Assembly: GCA_021641225.1 (NCBI GenBank)
Contig: JAJWXI010000027.1
Location: 1-15,961 of the forward strand
Source of the DNA: Collinsella aerofaciens
GTDB lineage: Bacteria > Actinomycetota > Coriobacteriia > Coriobacteriales > Coriobacteriaceae
Direction of reading: 5' to 3'
DNA length: 15,961 bases
Shown here: one piece after another, positions 1 to 7,282 of the stretch
Numbering within the stretch: the first letter of the stretch is position 1
Layout: the number at the start of each line of letters is the position of its first letter
Translations under genes and position numbers: made by a program
Notes under the pieces: model-generated
Seen by the model: the letters and a program-made list of their open reading frames with translations, nothing else
Told to the model about the DNA's origin: nothing
Databases searched by the model: none

Positions 1-2
1 AT

Positions 3-365
3 ACCGCCGGCCGTCTGCACACGAGCCCCGAGCTCATGCGCGAGCTCGCCAAGGTGGTCAACGTGACGCGTAAGCGCGCCGCCAATATGGCAGCCGGCCC
101 CATGCCGGTCTCGGTCGTGCTCGTGATCGATGCCGCCACCGGCCAGAACGGCCTGAACCAGGCGCTCGAGTTTAACGAGGCACTGGGTCTGGACGGTATT
201 ATCATGACCAAGCTCGACGGCACGGCAAAGGGCGGTATCGCCATGGCCGTGGCCGAGAAGCTCAAGCTCCCGATCCTGCGCGTGGGCGTGGGCGAGCAGG
301 TCGATGACCTGCAGGAGTTCAATGCCAAAGATTTCTGCCGCGCCCTGGTGGGCGAGTCCAATTAA
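3..365 (+). CDS. ftsY: Signal recognition particle receptor FtsY, C-terminal part (5' end outside window)
   Basis: This is the last 120 residues of the SRP receptor GTPase, which docks ribosome-nascent chain-SRP complexes at the membrane. The frame is open from base 3 and begins inside the G3 motif (TAGRLHTSPELMRELAKV). It continues through VVLVIDAATGQN and the G4 motif with flanking sequence, TKLDGTAKGG, and ends with the closing segment found in FtsY (LRVGVGEQVDDLQEFNAKDF). The motif order and the TKLDGTAKGG form separate it from its paralogue Ffh, which follows directly. An ATG at 36 lies inside the conserved G domain and is not the true start. The TAA stop overlaps the AAGGAG ribosome binding site of ffh, and the genes are 10 bases apart, so they are probably co-transcribed. 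The N-terminal membrane-binding A and N domains cannot be judged from here. Confidence 0.95.
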   Translation, partial: TAGRLHTSPELMRELAKVVNVTRKRAANMAAGPMPVSVVLVIDAATGQNGLNQALEFNEALGLDGIIMTKLDGTAKGGIAMAVAEKLKLPILRVGVGEQVDDLQEFNAKDFCRALVGESN

Positions 366-375
366 GGAGTGACTA

Positions 376-1851
376 GTGTTTGATTCCCTGAGCGATCGCC
401 TCAACGACACATTTGACCGCCTGCGCGGCAAGGGCAAGCTGACCGAGGCCGATATCACCTCGGCCATGCGCGACATCCGCATGGCGCTGCTCGAGGCCGA
501 CGTCAACTTTAAGGTCGTCAAGGAGTTTGTCGCCAAGACCAAGGAGCGCTGCATGACCGCCGAGGTCATGGAGTCGCTGTCGCCGGCACAAAACGTCGTC
601 AAGATCGTGCTCGACGAGCTCACCGAGATGCTCGGCTCCACCGAGAGCAAGCTCGTCTTTAGCAACCGCATTCCCAATGTCATCATGCTCGTGGGCTTGC
701 AGGGCTCCGGTAAGACCACGGCGGCCGTAAAGCTTGCCTACCTGCTCAAGAAGCAGGGCCGCTCGCCGCTGCTCGCCGCGTGCGACGTCTACCGTCCCGC
801 CGCTGCCGACCAGCTGGCCACGCTTGGCGGAGAGATCGGCGTACCGGTCTTCCGCGGCGACGGTGCGCACCCGGTCGACATCGCCAAGGGCGCCATTCAG
901 GAGGCCGTCGACCACCTGCGCGACGTGGTCATCGTCGATACCGCCGGTCGTCTGCAGATCGACGAACAGATGATGCAGGAAGCCGTGGACATCAAGAAGG
1001 CCGTCAAGCCCGATCAGGTGCTGATGGTCGTCGATGCCATGACCGGCCAGGATATCGTCAACGTCGTCTCGACCTTTGCCGAGCGAACCGACTTTGACGG
1101 CGTGATCATCTCCAAGCTCGACGGCGATGCCCGTGGCGGTGGCGCGCTTTCCGTGCGCCAGGTGACCGGTAAGCCCATCAAGTTCGTGAGCATGGGCGAG
1201 AAACCCGATTCGCTGGAGCCGTTCTATCCCGATCGTATGGCCAAGCGAATCTTGGGCATGGGCGACGTCGTCGGCATCATCGAGAAGGCCCAGGAGGCCG
1301 CCGATGCCGAGCAGCTCGAGGCTGCCGAGCGCATGCTGCGCGAGGGCTTCACCATGAACGACATGCTCGACCAGATGAAGGCCGTCAAGAAGATGGGCGG
1401 TATGAAGGGCATCCTGGGCATGCTCCCCGGTGGCCAGCGTGCGCTCAACCAGATGGGCGGCAATCTGGACGAGGGCATCTTCGATAAGAACGAGGCCATC
1501 ATCATGTCGATGACCAAGGAGGAGCGCCTGCGCCCCTCCATCATCAACGGCCAGCGCCGTGCCCGCATCGCCAAGGGCGCCGGCGTGACTCCCACCGAGG
1601 TCAACAGCCTTATGAAGCAGTGGGGCGAGATGAACAAGATGATGGGCCGCATGCGCACGATGGCCAATCAGGCGCAGGCCGGCGGCAAGAAGGGCAAGAA
1701 GGGTAAGAAGGGCAAAAAGATGCGCATGCCCAATATTCCCGGTCTGGATGCCATGGGTCTGGGCGGCATGGGCGGCCTGGGAATGGGCGGCCCCAAGTCC
1801 GATATGGACCTGCTGCGCCAGATGGAAGCGCAGATGCGTAATAAGAAGTAG
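376..1851 (+). CDS. ffh: Signal recognition particle protein Ffh (SRP54)
   Basis: Ffh is the cytosolic GTPase that binds 4.5S RNA and signal sequences and delivers nascent membrane proteins to FtsY. The 491-residue protein has a helical N domain (1-95), a G domain with G1 GLQGSGKT (107-114), G3 DTAGR (188-192) and G4 SKLDGDARGG (246-255), and a methionine-rich M domain (about 296-430). The RNA-binding signature RRARIAKGAG is at 394-403. The start is GTG at 376, preceded by AAGGAG with an ideal spacer. After the M domain come a lysine repeat (GKKGKKGKKGKK, about 437-448) and a Gly/Met-rich segment, ending DLLRQMEAQMRNKK; the tail makes the protein somewhat longer than a typical Ffh of about 450 residues. 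It probably forms an operon with the upstream ftsY, and a strong hairpin follows. Confidence 0.97.
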   Translation: MFDSLSDRLNDTFDRLRGKGKLTEADITSAMRDIRMALLEADVNFKVVKEFVAKTKERCMTAEVMESLSPAQNVVKIVLDELTEMLGSTESKLVFSNRIPNVIMLVGLQGSGKTTAAVKLAYLLKKQGRSPLLAACDVYRPAAADQLATLGGEIGVPVFRGDGAHPVDIAKGAIQEAVDHLRDVVIVDTAGRLQIDEQMMQEAVDIKKAVKPDQVLMVVDAMTGQDIVNVVSTFAERTDFDGVIISKLDGDARGGGALSVRQVTGKPIKFVSMGEKPDSLEPFYPDRMAKRILGMGDVVGIIEKAQEAADAEQLEAAERMLREGFTMNDMLDQMKAVKKMGGMKGILGMLPGGQRALNQMGGNLDEGIFDKNEAIIMSMTKEERLRPSIINGQRRARIAKGAGVTPTEVNSLMKQWGEMNKMMGRMRTMANQAQAGGKKGKKGKKGKKMRMPNIPGLDAMGLGGMGGLGMGGPKSDMDLLRQMEAQMRNKK

Positions 1852-1875
1852 CGACTGGTTAAGTCGTGTATGGCG

Positions 1876-1908
1876 AAGGCCGCCTGGATGGTACTCCAGG
1901 CGGCCTTT
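1876..1908 (+). terminator. Hairpin terminator after ffh
   Basis: A 13-bp perfect stem pairs 1876-1888 with 1895-1907 around a 6-base loop, and the 3' side ends in TTT. It lies 24 bases after the ffh stop. The A-rich 5' edge means it could also act on transcripts arriving from the minus-strand gene that ends at 1968. The U tract is short, so efficiency is uncertain. Confidence 0.75.
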
Positions 1909-1967
1909 GTCGTTCGTTCGCAGGTTGTCGAACGCGCGGAAGCGTGTTGACGTTGAGGTGCTTGCTG

Positions 1968-2732
1968 CTAGTGGCAGCCGCAGGACTCGTGTCCGTCGTG
2001 GTCGTGATGGTCGTGACAGCCGCAGGATTCGCCATGCTCGTGGGCGCGCTCGTGGTTGTGGCCATGGCAGTCGCAGGTGGCCTCGCCGGTCTGTGCGAGC
2101 GTGCCGGCAATGAGGGCCTCGACGCAGGCGTCGCAGCTGCCCTGGGCGCCCGCATAGACGGTGATGCCCGCTTGGGCGAGAGCGTTGATGGCGCCGCCGC
2201 CGATACCGCCGCAGATAAGCGTGTCGACGCCACCGTTGGCAAGCAGACCCGCCAATGCACCGTGACCAGTGCCGCCGGTGCCCACGACCTGTTCGTTGAG
2301 CACCTTGCCATCCTGGATGTCGTAGATCTTGAACTGCTCGCTACGGCCAAAGTGCATAAAGATGTTGCCGTTGTCGTACGTCGTTGCCACCCTCATGGCG
2401 CCGACCTCCTTTGCCAGCCATGCGGCCGTCGTTGCGGTGATGGGGGAGTACGCGATAGTGCCGCCCTCGATGACGAGCGCCCGCCCGTTGACCAGCGCGT
2501 TTGCGACCTTGCGATGTGCGCGGCTGCAGATGGCCGCCACGGTGGCGCGGGCGATGCCCATTTGCTGGGCAACAGCCTCCTGATTGAGGCCTTCCAGGTC
2601 GCGCAGGCGCAGGACTTCGAGCTCATCGACCGTCATGTCGATCGCGTCTCCGCTGGCCAGGCCATCGGGGGTAAAGCCACGATATTCGGGGATGATCCCG
2701 ACGCGGCGCAGTTTTTCGCGTCTTCCTGCCAT
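1968..2732 (-). CDS. DUF134 helix-turn-helix / NifX-type Fe-Mo cofactor-binding fusion protein with His/Cys-rich tail
   Basis: This 254-residue protein has three parts. Residues 1-90 form a DUF134 domain with a sigma-70-region-4-like helix-turn-helix (MTVDELEVLRLRDLEGLNQE, then QQMGIARATVAAICSRA). Residues 112-212 form a dinitrogenase iron-molybdenum cofactor-binding (NifX/NafY-type) domain with MRVATTYDNG, FGRSEQFKIYDI and a Gly-rich loop TLICGGIGGGAINAL. Residues 220-254 are a tail with 11 His and 6 Cys (for example ESCGCHDHHDHDGH), a likely metal-binding region. Two further Cys lie at 200 and 203. I start at the ATG at 2732 because GGAG precedes it by five bases; the in-frame ATG at 2777 would add 15 non-conserved residues across a palindrome. 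DUF134-NifX fusions are known, but their ligand and targets are largely undefined. DNA binding and metal sensing are inferences; nearby palindromes suggest autoregulation. No nitrogenase genes are present. Confidence 0.85.
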   Translation of the reverse strand: MAGRREKLRRVGIIPEYRGFTPDGLASGDAIDMTVDELEVLRLRDLEGLNQEAVAQQMGIARATVAAICSRAHRKVANALVNGRALVIEGGTIAYSPITATTAAWLAKEVGAMRVATTYDNGNIFMHFGRSEQFKIYDIQDGKVLNEQVVGTGGTGHGALAGLLANGGVDTLICGGIGGGAINALAQAGITVYAGAQGSCDACVEALIAGTLAQTGEATCDCHGHNHERAHEHGESCGCHDHHDHDGHESCGCH

Positions 2733-2746
2733 ACACACTCCAAAAC

Positions 2747-2758
2747 TGACATATGTCA
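2747..2758. promoter_or_regulatory. Perfect 12-bp palindrome TGACATATGTCA (candidate operator)
   Basis: The site is a perfect inverted repeat 15 bases upstream of the chosen start of the DUF134-NifX gene. On the minus strand a -10-like TATTCT lies just upstream of it, so the site would overlap the transcription start, a position suited to repression. A near copy lies 53 bp away, centre to centre. The bound protein is not known; autoregulation by the adjacent helix-turn-helix protein is an inference. Confidence 0.5.
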
Positions 2759-2798
2759 ACAATAGAATAGCGCGCATGAGGAACCACGCAAGATATTT

Positions 2799-2812
2799 CT
2801 GGCATATGTCAG
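2799..2812. promoter_or_regulatory. Second copy of the palindrome, CTGGCATATGTCAG
   Basis: This shares 11 of 12 core bases with TGACATATGTCA and extends the dyad by one pair on each side, with a single mismatched pair. Its centre is 53 bp (about five helical turns) from the first copy. It lies between the divergent DUF134-NifX gene and thyA. A weak third half-match (GGCTTATGT) starts at 2821. Confidence 0.45.
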
Positions 2813-2858
2813 AAACTGAGGGCTTATGTTTGGGCTGTGGGGCCGCGTGCGCCTGGGC

Positions 2859-2864
2859 TACAAT
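2859..2864 (+). promoter_or_regulatory. Candidate -10 element of the thyA-folA promoter (TACAAT)
   Basis: TACAAT preceded by GGGC and followed by an A-rich run lies 35 bases upstream of the thyA start. No good -35 hexamer sits at the usual distance; TGTGGG at 2837-2842 is a weak candidate with a 16-base spacer. The form GGGCTACAAT resembles GTGCTACCAT in front of the ileS leader, which supports a shared promoter type. Confidence 0.45.
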
Positions 2865-2898
2865 AAAAATCGCTTATAGGCGACTGACAGGAGGGTCA

Positions 2899-3747
2899 AT
2901 GAGCAAGGCTGATCAACAGTTTGTATCCATGTGCCGCGATATTCTGGACCATGGCACCACCACCGAGGGCCAAAAGGTCCGTCCGGTGTGGGAAGACGGC
3001 ACCCCTGCCTATACCATTAAAAACTTTGGCGTTACGGCGCGCTACGACCTGCGCGAGGAGTTCCCCGCGCTTACGCTGCGTCGAACGGCGCTCAAGTCCG
3101 CCATGGACGAGATCTTGTGGATCTATCAAAAGAAGTCCAATAACGTCCATGACCTCAACAGCCATATTTGGGATGAGTGGGCCGACGAGACCGGCTCCAT
3201 CGGCAAGGCCTACGGGTATCAGATTGGCCAGAAGAGCCATTATGCCGAGGGCGACTTTGACCAGATGGATCGCGTGCTGTACGACCTTAAGAACACGCCG
3301 TACAGCCGCCGCATTATGACGAACACCTATGTGTTCAGCGACCTGTCCGAGATGCACCTGTATCCGTGCGCCTACAGCGTGACGTATAACGTGACACAGC
3401 GCCCGCAGGATGACAAACCGACGCTCAACATGATTCTCAACCAGCGCAGCCAGGACATTTTGGCCGCGAACAACTGGAACGTGTGCCAGTACGCCATTTT
3501 GCTGATGATGGTTGCGCAGTCCGTCGATATGATTCCCGGCGAGCTGCTGCATGTGATTGCCGATGCCCACATTTACGACCGTCATGTCGATATCGTCCGC
3601 GAACTTATCGAGCGTCCGCAGTTTGCGGCGCCCAAGGTAACGCTTAACCCCGACGTGCACGATTTCTACACGTTTACGACCGATGACCTCATCGTCGAGG
3701 GCTACGAGCACGGCCCGCAGGTCAAGAACATCCCCATTGCGGTATAG
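2899..3747 (+). CDS. thyA: Thymidylate synthase ThyA
   Basis: ThyA methylates dUMP to dTMP using 5,10-methylenetetrahydrofolate, releasing dihydrofolate. The 282-residue protein shows the phosphate-binding arginine pair (SRR, 136-138), the catalytic cysteine in LYPCAYS (Cys157), the QRSQD motif (182-186), the substrate-binding Asn in NNWNV (Asn194) and HIYDRH (224-229). The overall sequence follows the Bacillus ThyA (phage phi3T-like) branch rather than E. coli ThyA; the usual LGLPFN stretch reads LAANNWN. The ATG at 2899 is preceded by an excellent AGGAGGG; earlier in-frame starts lack such a site and would run into the divergent gene. The folA gene begins within ten bases of the stop, giving the classic dTMP cycle operon in which DHFR regenerates the folate that ThyA oxidises. 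Confidence 0.96.
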   Translation: MSKADQQFVSMCRDILDHGTTTEGQKVRPVWEDGTPAYTIKNFGVTARYDLREEFPALTLRRTALKSAMDEILWIYQKKSNNVHDLNSHIWDEWADETGSIGKAYGYQIGQKSHYAEGDFDQMDRVLYDLKNTPYSRRIMTNTYVFSDLSEMHLYPCAYSVTYNVTQRPQDDKPTLNMILNQRSQDILAANNWNVCQYAILLMMVAQSVDMIPGELLHVIADAHIYDRHVDIVRELIERPQFAAPKVTLNPDVHDFYTFTTDDLIVEGYEHGPQVKNIPIAV

Positions 3748-3756
3748 GTGGCAGGT

Positions 3757-4275
3757 ATGACGTGTAAGCTTTCTGCCATCGTCGCCGTGTGTGACGACTG
3801 GGGCATTGGCTGCGAGGGCGATATGGTCGTGTCCAATCGCGCCGACATGCGCCATTTTGTGGCGTGTACCAAGGGGTGTCCGGTCATTATGGGTCGCAAG
3901 ACACTTCTGAGTTTTCCCGGCGGGCGTCCGCTCAAGAACCGTCGTAATATCGTGCTCACGCGCGATGAGGGCTTTGCTGCCGAGAGCGTCGAGGTGGTGC
4001 ATAGCGTCGACGAAGCCTTAGCGGCCGTGGCCGATGAGCCCGTTGCGTGGGTAATCGGTGGCGGCGAGGTGTATCGGCAGTTTTTGCCGTATTGCGCCGA
4101 GGCCGAGGTTACGCATAACCATTGCGTGCATGCCGTGGATACGTACTTTCCCGATCTGGATGCCGATCCCGCGTGGGAGATTGCGCGGCGTGACGGTGTT
4201 GCCACGATTGCCTCGGGCGAGGGCGACGAGGGTGTCGATTATGAGTTCGTAACGTATCGTCGCGTTGAGGCGTAA
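3757..4275 (+). CDS. folA: Dihydrofolate reductase
   Basis: This enzyme reduces dihydrofolate to tetrahydrofolate with NADPH. The 172-residue protein, normal in length for the family, contains the catalytic acid in RADMRHF (Asp30, matching E. coli Asp27), the NADPH-binding PVIMGRKT (42-49), RRNIVLTR (62-69) and the C-terminal WVIGGGEVYRQFLPY (98-112). The usual PW before the acidic residue is VV here, so the tryptophan of the E. coli M20 loop is absent; related Firmicutes enzymes show the same change. I prefer ATG 3757, with AGGTGG overlapping the thyA stop as ribosome binding site. A GTG at 3748, directly after the thyA TAG, would add three residues. The tight spacing indicates translational coupling with thyA. 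Confidence 0.93.
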   Translation: MTCKLSAIVAVCDDWGIGCEGDMVVSNRADMRHFVACTKGCPVIMGRKTLLSFPGGRPLKNRRNIVLTRDEGFAAESVEVVHSVDEALAAVADEPVAWVIGGGEVYRQFLPYCAEAEVTHNHCVHAVDTYFPDLDADPAWEIARRDGVATIASGEGDEGVDYEFVTYRRVEA

Positions 4276-4319
4276 ATCGTCCGGCGTGAACGGTATCATC
4301 GGATTGTTTGAATGCATGG

Positions 4320-4338
4320 GGCGGCGCTTAGCGTCGCC
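4320..4338 (+). terminator. Short GC-rich hairpin after folA
   Basis: GGCGGCGC and GCGTCGCC pair (8 bp, one G-T wobble) around a TTA loop, 44 bases after the folA stop. Only a weak T-rich stretch (TCGTTTGG) follows, so it may be a weak terminator between thyA-folA and the methyltransferase gene. Confidence 0.45.
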
Positions 4339-4384
4339 TCGTTTGGTATAGATGCGCTGTAAAGAAAGGTGCGGGCTGGCTGTT

Positions 4385-5299
4385 ATGACTGATGCCGTTG
4401 AGGTGCTGCGAATCGATTCGCTCGAGGACGAGCGGCTCGATGCCTACGTGCGACTGACCGAGCGTGAGCTGCGCTGCGTGCTGGAGCCGCAGAAGGGCAT
4501 TTTTATCGCCGAGAGTGCCAAGGTCATCGAACGTGCGGTTCGCGCCGGATACGAGCCGGTGAGCTTTCTTTTGGGCGAGCGCTGGCTCGACCAGATGATG
4601 CCGCTGTTTGAGCGCCTGGCGGTACGCGAGGTCGCGGGTCCGGTTCCTGTGTTCGTGGCCTCGATGGAGCTTATGGAGCAGCTGACGGGTTTTAACGTGA
4701 CGCGCGGTGCGCTCGCGGCATTCCGTCGCCCGCGACAGATTCCGGTTGATGAGTTCTTGGGCGGCGTCGTCGAGGCGGCGGGGGAGCGCCCGGTGCGCGT
4801 GTGCGTGCTCGAGGGCATTGTCGACCACACCAACGTCGGCGCGATTTTCCGCTCGGCGGCTGCGCTGAACGTCGATGGCATTTTGGTGAGCCCCACTTGC
4901 TGTGACCCGCTGTACCGTCGCTCGGCCCGCGTGAGCATGGGCACGGTGTTTCAGGTGCCCTGGACGCGCATTGGCAGCGAGGCGCGCGTATGGCCGCATG
5001 ATGGGCTGGCGGCGCTGCACGATGCCGGCTTTTCGTGTGCCGCCATGGCGTTGACGGATGATTCGGTGTCGCTGGACGATCCCGTGCTGCAGGAGATTGA
5101 CCGCCTGGCAATCTTTATGGGCACCGAGGGCGCTGGCTTGGGCGCCAAGACCATTGCAGGCTGCGACCGCGCCGTGCGTATTCCGATGGCGCATGGGGTC
5201 GATTCGCTCAACGTGGCCGCGGCAAGTGCTGTCGCCTTTTGGCAGCTGTGCCCGCATGTGAGCAACGAGTACCACTACCAGCCGGGTTTGTATCACTAG
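4385..5299 (+). CDS. TrmH/SpoU-family RNA 2'-O-methyltransferase
   Basis: This is a SAM-dependent RNA ribose methyltransferase of the SPOUT superfamily. The 304-residue protein has an N-terminal region resembling the substrate-binding domain of this family (FIAESAKVIERAVRAGYEP, 40-58) and the three SPOUT motifs: NVGAIFRSA (150-158), IFMGTEGAGL (243-252) and IPMAHGVDSLNVAAA (266-280). The knotted C-terminal half binds SAM and dimerises in known members. The target could be rRNA or tRNA and cannot be told from sequence. The start is uncertain: ATG 4385 has a rather distant GAAAGG (4364-4369), while ATG 4352 would add 11 residues without a ribosome binding site. It seems to be a stand-alone gene, with a weak hairpin before it and a gap of about 125 bases to the next gene. 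Confidence 0.88.
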   Translation: MTDAVEVLRIDSLEDERLDAYVRLTERELRCVLEPQKGIFIAESAKVIERAVRAGYEPVSFLLGERWLDQMMPLFERLAVREVAGPVPVFVASMELMEQLTGFNVTRGALAAFRRPRQIPVDEFLGGVVEAAGERPVRVCVLEGIVDHTNVGAIFRSAAALNVDGILVSPTCCDPLYRRSARVSMGTVFQVPWTRIGSEARVWPHDGLAALHDAGFSCAAMALTDDSVSLDDPVLQEIDRLAIFMGTEGAGLGAKTIAGCDRAVRIPMAHGVDSLNVAAASAVAFWQLCPHVSNEYHYQPGLYH

Positions 5300-5353
5300 G
5301 CAGATATTTCGCACCGGGCTCTGATTCGGGGCGTATCGGCCGATCCCGGTCGG

Positions 5354-5362
5354 TGCTAAGCT
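5354..5362 (+). promoter_or_regulatory. Possible extended -10 promoter element before the MATE gene
   Basis: TGCTAAGCT fits the TGnTAnnnT extended -10 pattern and resembles TGCTACCAT before the ileS leader. It lies about 60 bases upstream of the chosen start. No convincing -35 is visible, so this is tentative. Confidence 0.25.
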
Positions 5363-5424
5363 GGTATTGGCTTTGGTCTTAAATTGTCGTTTTATTGTTT
5401 GACGTACGCTGGTGGGGAGGGCGT

Positions 5425-6774
5425 GTGGCTAAGAAATCTACGGCTATCGATGTAACGCAGGGTGTCATTTGGCAGCAGCTGCTTTCGCTGTGCGTTCCCA
5501 TCTTCTTTAGCTCGTTTTTTCAGCAGGCTTACACGCTTATCGGTACCTATATCGTAGGCCAGTTTGGCGGCAAGCTCGCGCTGGGTGGCATTCAAGCCAC
5601 GATGGTGCTCACCGAGCTCTGCATTGGCTTTTGCGTTGGCGTCGGTGCCGGCTGCGCGGTCATTACCGGTCAGTATTTTGGCCAGCACGATGATGAGCGA
5701 CTGAGTCGTTCGGTCCATACGGCCATGACGCTCGCGCTGGTGGGCGGTATCGTTTTTTCGATTCTTGGCATAGTGTTCGTTGAGCCCATGCTGGTGCTTA
5801 TGAACACGCCGCATGAACTATTGGCCGAGGGCGTGGCCTATGCTCGTTGTTATTTTGCCGCCATGGTTGCGGCGCTGCTGCTCAATATGGGAACGGCATT
5901 GCTGCGCGCCGTGGGCGACACGCGCGGGCCTGCTGTGATCATCGCTTCCGGCTGCCTTGTTAATGCGGTGCTGGATGTCATCTTCGTTGCCGTGCTTCAT
6001 ATGGAGGCTCTGGGCTGCGGCATCGCGGTGGCGCTGACTATTTGCTCCAACGCCACGATGATCGTGATTCGTATGATGCACGCACCGGGTGCGTGGCGGC
6101 TTTCACTGTCCAAACTCGGCATTGATCCTGCTATTTGTAAGAGCATGATCTCGTGCGGTCTGCCGCTTGGCTTTCAGTCTGCTGCGTATTCGATTTCCAA
6201 CGTTTTGATTCAGGTGTCGGTCAATTCGTTTGGTGCCGATGTCACCACGGCGTGGGGTCTTTCGGGCCGTTTGGATGGCATTGTCTGGATGGTTACCGAG
6301 GCGCTTGGCGTTTCGATCACCACGTTCTCGGCACAGAACTTTGGCGCACGCAACTACGAGCGTATGCGCAAGGGCTACCATACGTCGCTCGTGTTGTCGT
6401 TTATGCTCATTGGTGGCCTGTCTGCCGTGCTGCTGGTGTTCTCGGGTCCGTTGTCGCGTCTGTTTGTCGACGATGCTTCGATTTCGGCGTACACCACGAC
6501 GATTCTTCATTTTATCGCGCCGTTCTACGCGATCTTCTCGATTATCGAAAACGCGTCGGGCTCCATTCGCGGTGCCGGCGTGAGCTTGCAGCCCATGCTG
6601 CTCACGATTTTTGGCACCGTCGTGCTCAGGGTGATCTGGGTGTTTGCGATCATGCCGTTCGATCCGTCGCTTGAGCACCTGCTGCTTGTTTACCCCGTAA
6701 CCTGGGTGATCACCGCCACGATGTTCACCATCTACCACCACAGTGGCAACTGGCTAGGCCGCGCCACCGCCTAG
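5425..6774 (+). CDS. MATE family multidrug/metabolite efflux transporter
   Basis: This is an integral membrane exporter of the MATE family, which uses sodium or proton gradients to expel organic cations, drugs or metabolites. The 449-residue protein contains about 12 hydrophobic segments in two homologous halves. It has an amphipathic start followed by the first membrane helix (LLSLCVPIFFSSFFQQAYTL), the half-one motif GTALLRAVGDTRGPA and the equivalent half-two segment ASGSIRGAGVSLQPML. The length is typical of the DinF/NorM-like families. I choose GTG 5425 because GGGGAGG precedes it by four bases; an upstream TTG at 5395 would add ten residues and has no site of its own. It stands alone and converges on cobO, with only 22 bases between the stops. 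The substrate is unknown. Confidence 0.9.
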   Translation: MAKKSTAIDVTQGVIWQQLLSLCVPIFFSSFFQQAYTLIGTYIVGQFGGKLALGGIQATMVLTELCIGFCVGVGAGCAVITGQYFGQHDDERLSRSVHTAMTLALVGGIVFSILGIVFVEPMLVLMNTPHELLAEGVAYARCYFAAMVAALLLNMGTALLRAVGDTRGPAVIIASGCLVNAVLDVIFVAVLHMEALGCGIAVALTICSNATMIVIRMMHAPGAWRLSLSKLGIDPAICKSMISCGLPLGFQSAAYSISNVLIQVSVNSFGADVTTAWGLSGRLDGIVWMVTEALGVSITTFSAQNFGARNYERMRKGYHTSLVLSFMLIGGLSAVLLVFSGPLSRLFVDDASISAYTTTILHFIAPFYAIFSIIENASGSIRGAGVSLQPMLLTIFGTVVLRVIWVFAIMPFDPSLEHLLLVYPVTWVITATMFTIYHHSGNWLGRATA

Positions 6775-6800
6775 CCATTGGGGACGTCCGTAATGGCTAG
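6771..6800. repeat. Near-perfect 30-bp palindrome spanning both convergent stop codons
   Basis: CTAGCCATT at 6771-6779 is exactly inverted at 6792-6800, and GGACGTCC forms the central dyad. Over 15 possible pairs there is one mismatch and one G-T wobble. The palindrome includes the TAG of the MATE gene and the TAG of cobO on the other strand. There is no U tract on either side, so it would be an unusual bidirectional terminator, or an mRNA 3'-end stabilising hairpin. Confidence 0.7.
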
Positions 6801-7282
6801 TATTCGATGCCTTGGCGGGCTAGGAGTCCTTCGTCGAAATAGTGTTTGACGGGGCGCATTTCGGTTACTAGGTCGGCAAGGTCGGCGAGGGGCAGTAATC
6901 CGCGGCCGGTGAGCACGAGCTCCGTGGTGGCAGGCTTCAGCGCGATCAACCCCTCCACATCCTCGCGCGTCACAAAGCCTCGTCGCATGGCCTCTCCCAG
7001 CTCATCCAAGATCAGCACGTCTACCTGGCTAATCTGCTCGCGTGCGAGCTCCATGATCTGTGCGGCACAGACTTCGGGCGTGTCGCGGTCGGCTTGTACG
7101 ATGCGCAGACCTAAACGGGGCGCCGCATCATGCTCGGCGCAGTGTAGCTTCTTGGCAAACTGCAGCATAAGCACGTTAAGTCCATAGCCCGTGGCGCGCA
7201 GCGCGAGCCCCAGCGCGGCCGTCGTCTTGCCCTTGCCGTCGCCCGTATAGATTTGAACCTTGCCGACTTCCAGTGATGCCAT
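6797..7282 (-). CDS. cobO: Cob(I)yrinic acid a,c-diamide adenosyltransferase (CobO/BtuR type)
   Basis: The enzyme transfers the adenosyl group of ATP to Co(I) corrinoids, the last activation step towards coenzyme B12, in synthesis or salvage. The 161-residue protein has the family's unusual P-loop GDGKGKTTAA (14-23), a Walker-B-like VLILDELGEAM, the TELVLTGRG segment and the conserved end RPVKHYFDEGLLARQGIEY. It is slightly short because it lacks the N-terminal extension seen in E. coli BtuR. The ATG at 7282 is preceded on the minus strand by AAAGGA at a good distance. No other cobalamin genes and no visible cobalamin riboswitch are nearby, so a salvage role is likely but inferred. The gene is divergent from ftsH (92-base gap) and convergent with the MATE gene. 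Confidence 0.93.
   Translation of the reverse strand: MASLEVGKVQIYTGDGKGKTTAALGLALRATGYGLNVLMLQFAKKLHCAEHDAAPRLGLRIVQADRDTPEVCAAQIMELAREQISQVDVLILDELGEAMRRGFVTREDVEGLIALKPATTELVLTGRGLLPLADLADLVTEMRPVKHYFDEGLLARQGIEY

Noticed and set aside
1866..2765. Plus-strand open frame opposite the DUF134-NifX gene
   Set aside because: The minus-strand protein has two recognisable domains and a ribosome binding site. The plus-strand frame is its antisense shadow and starts inside the ffh terminator.
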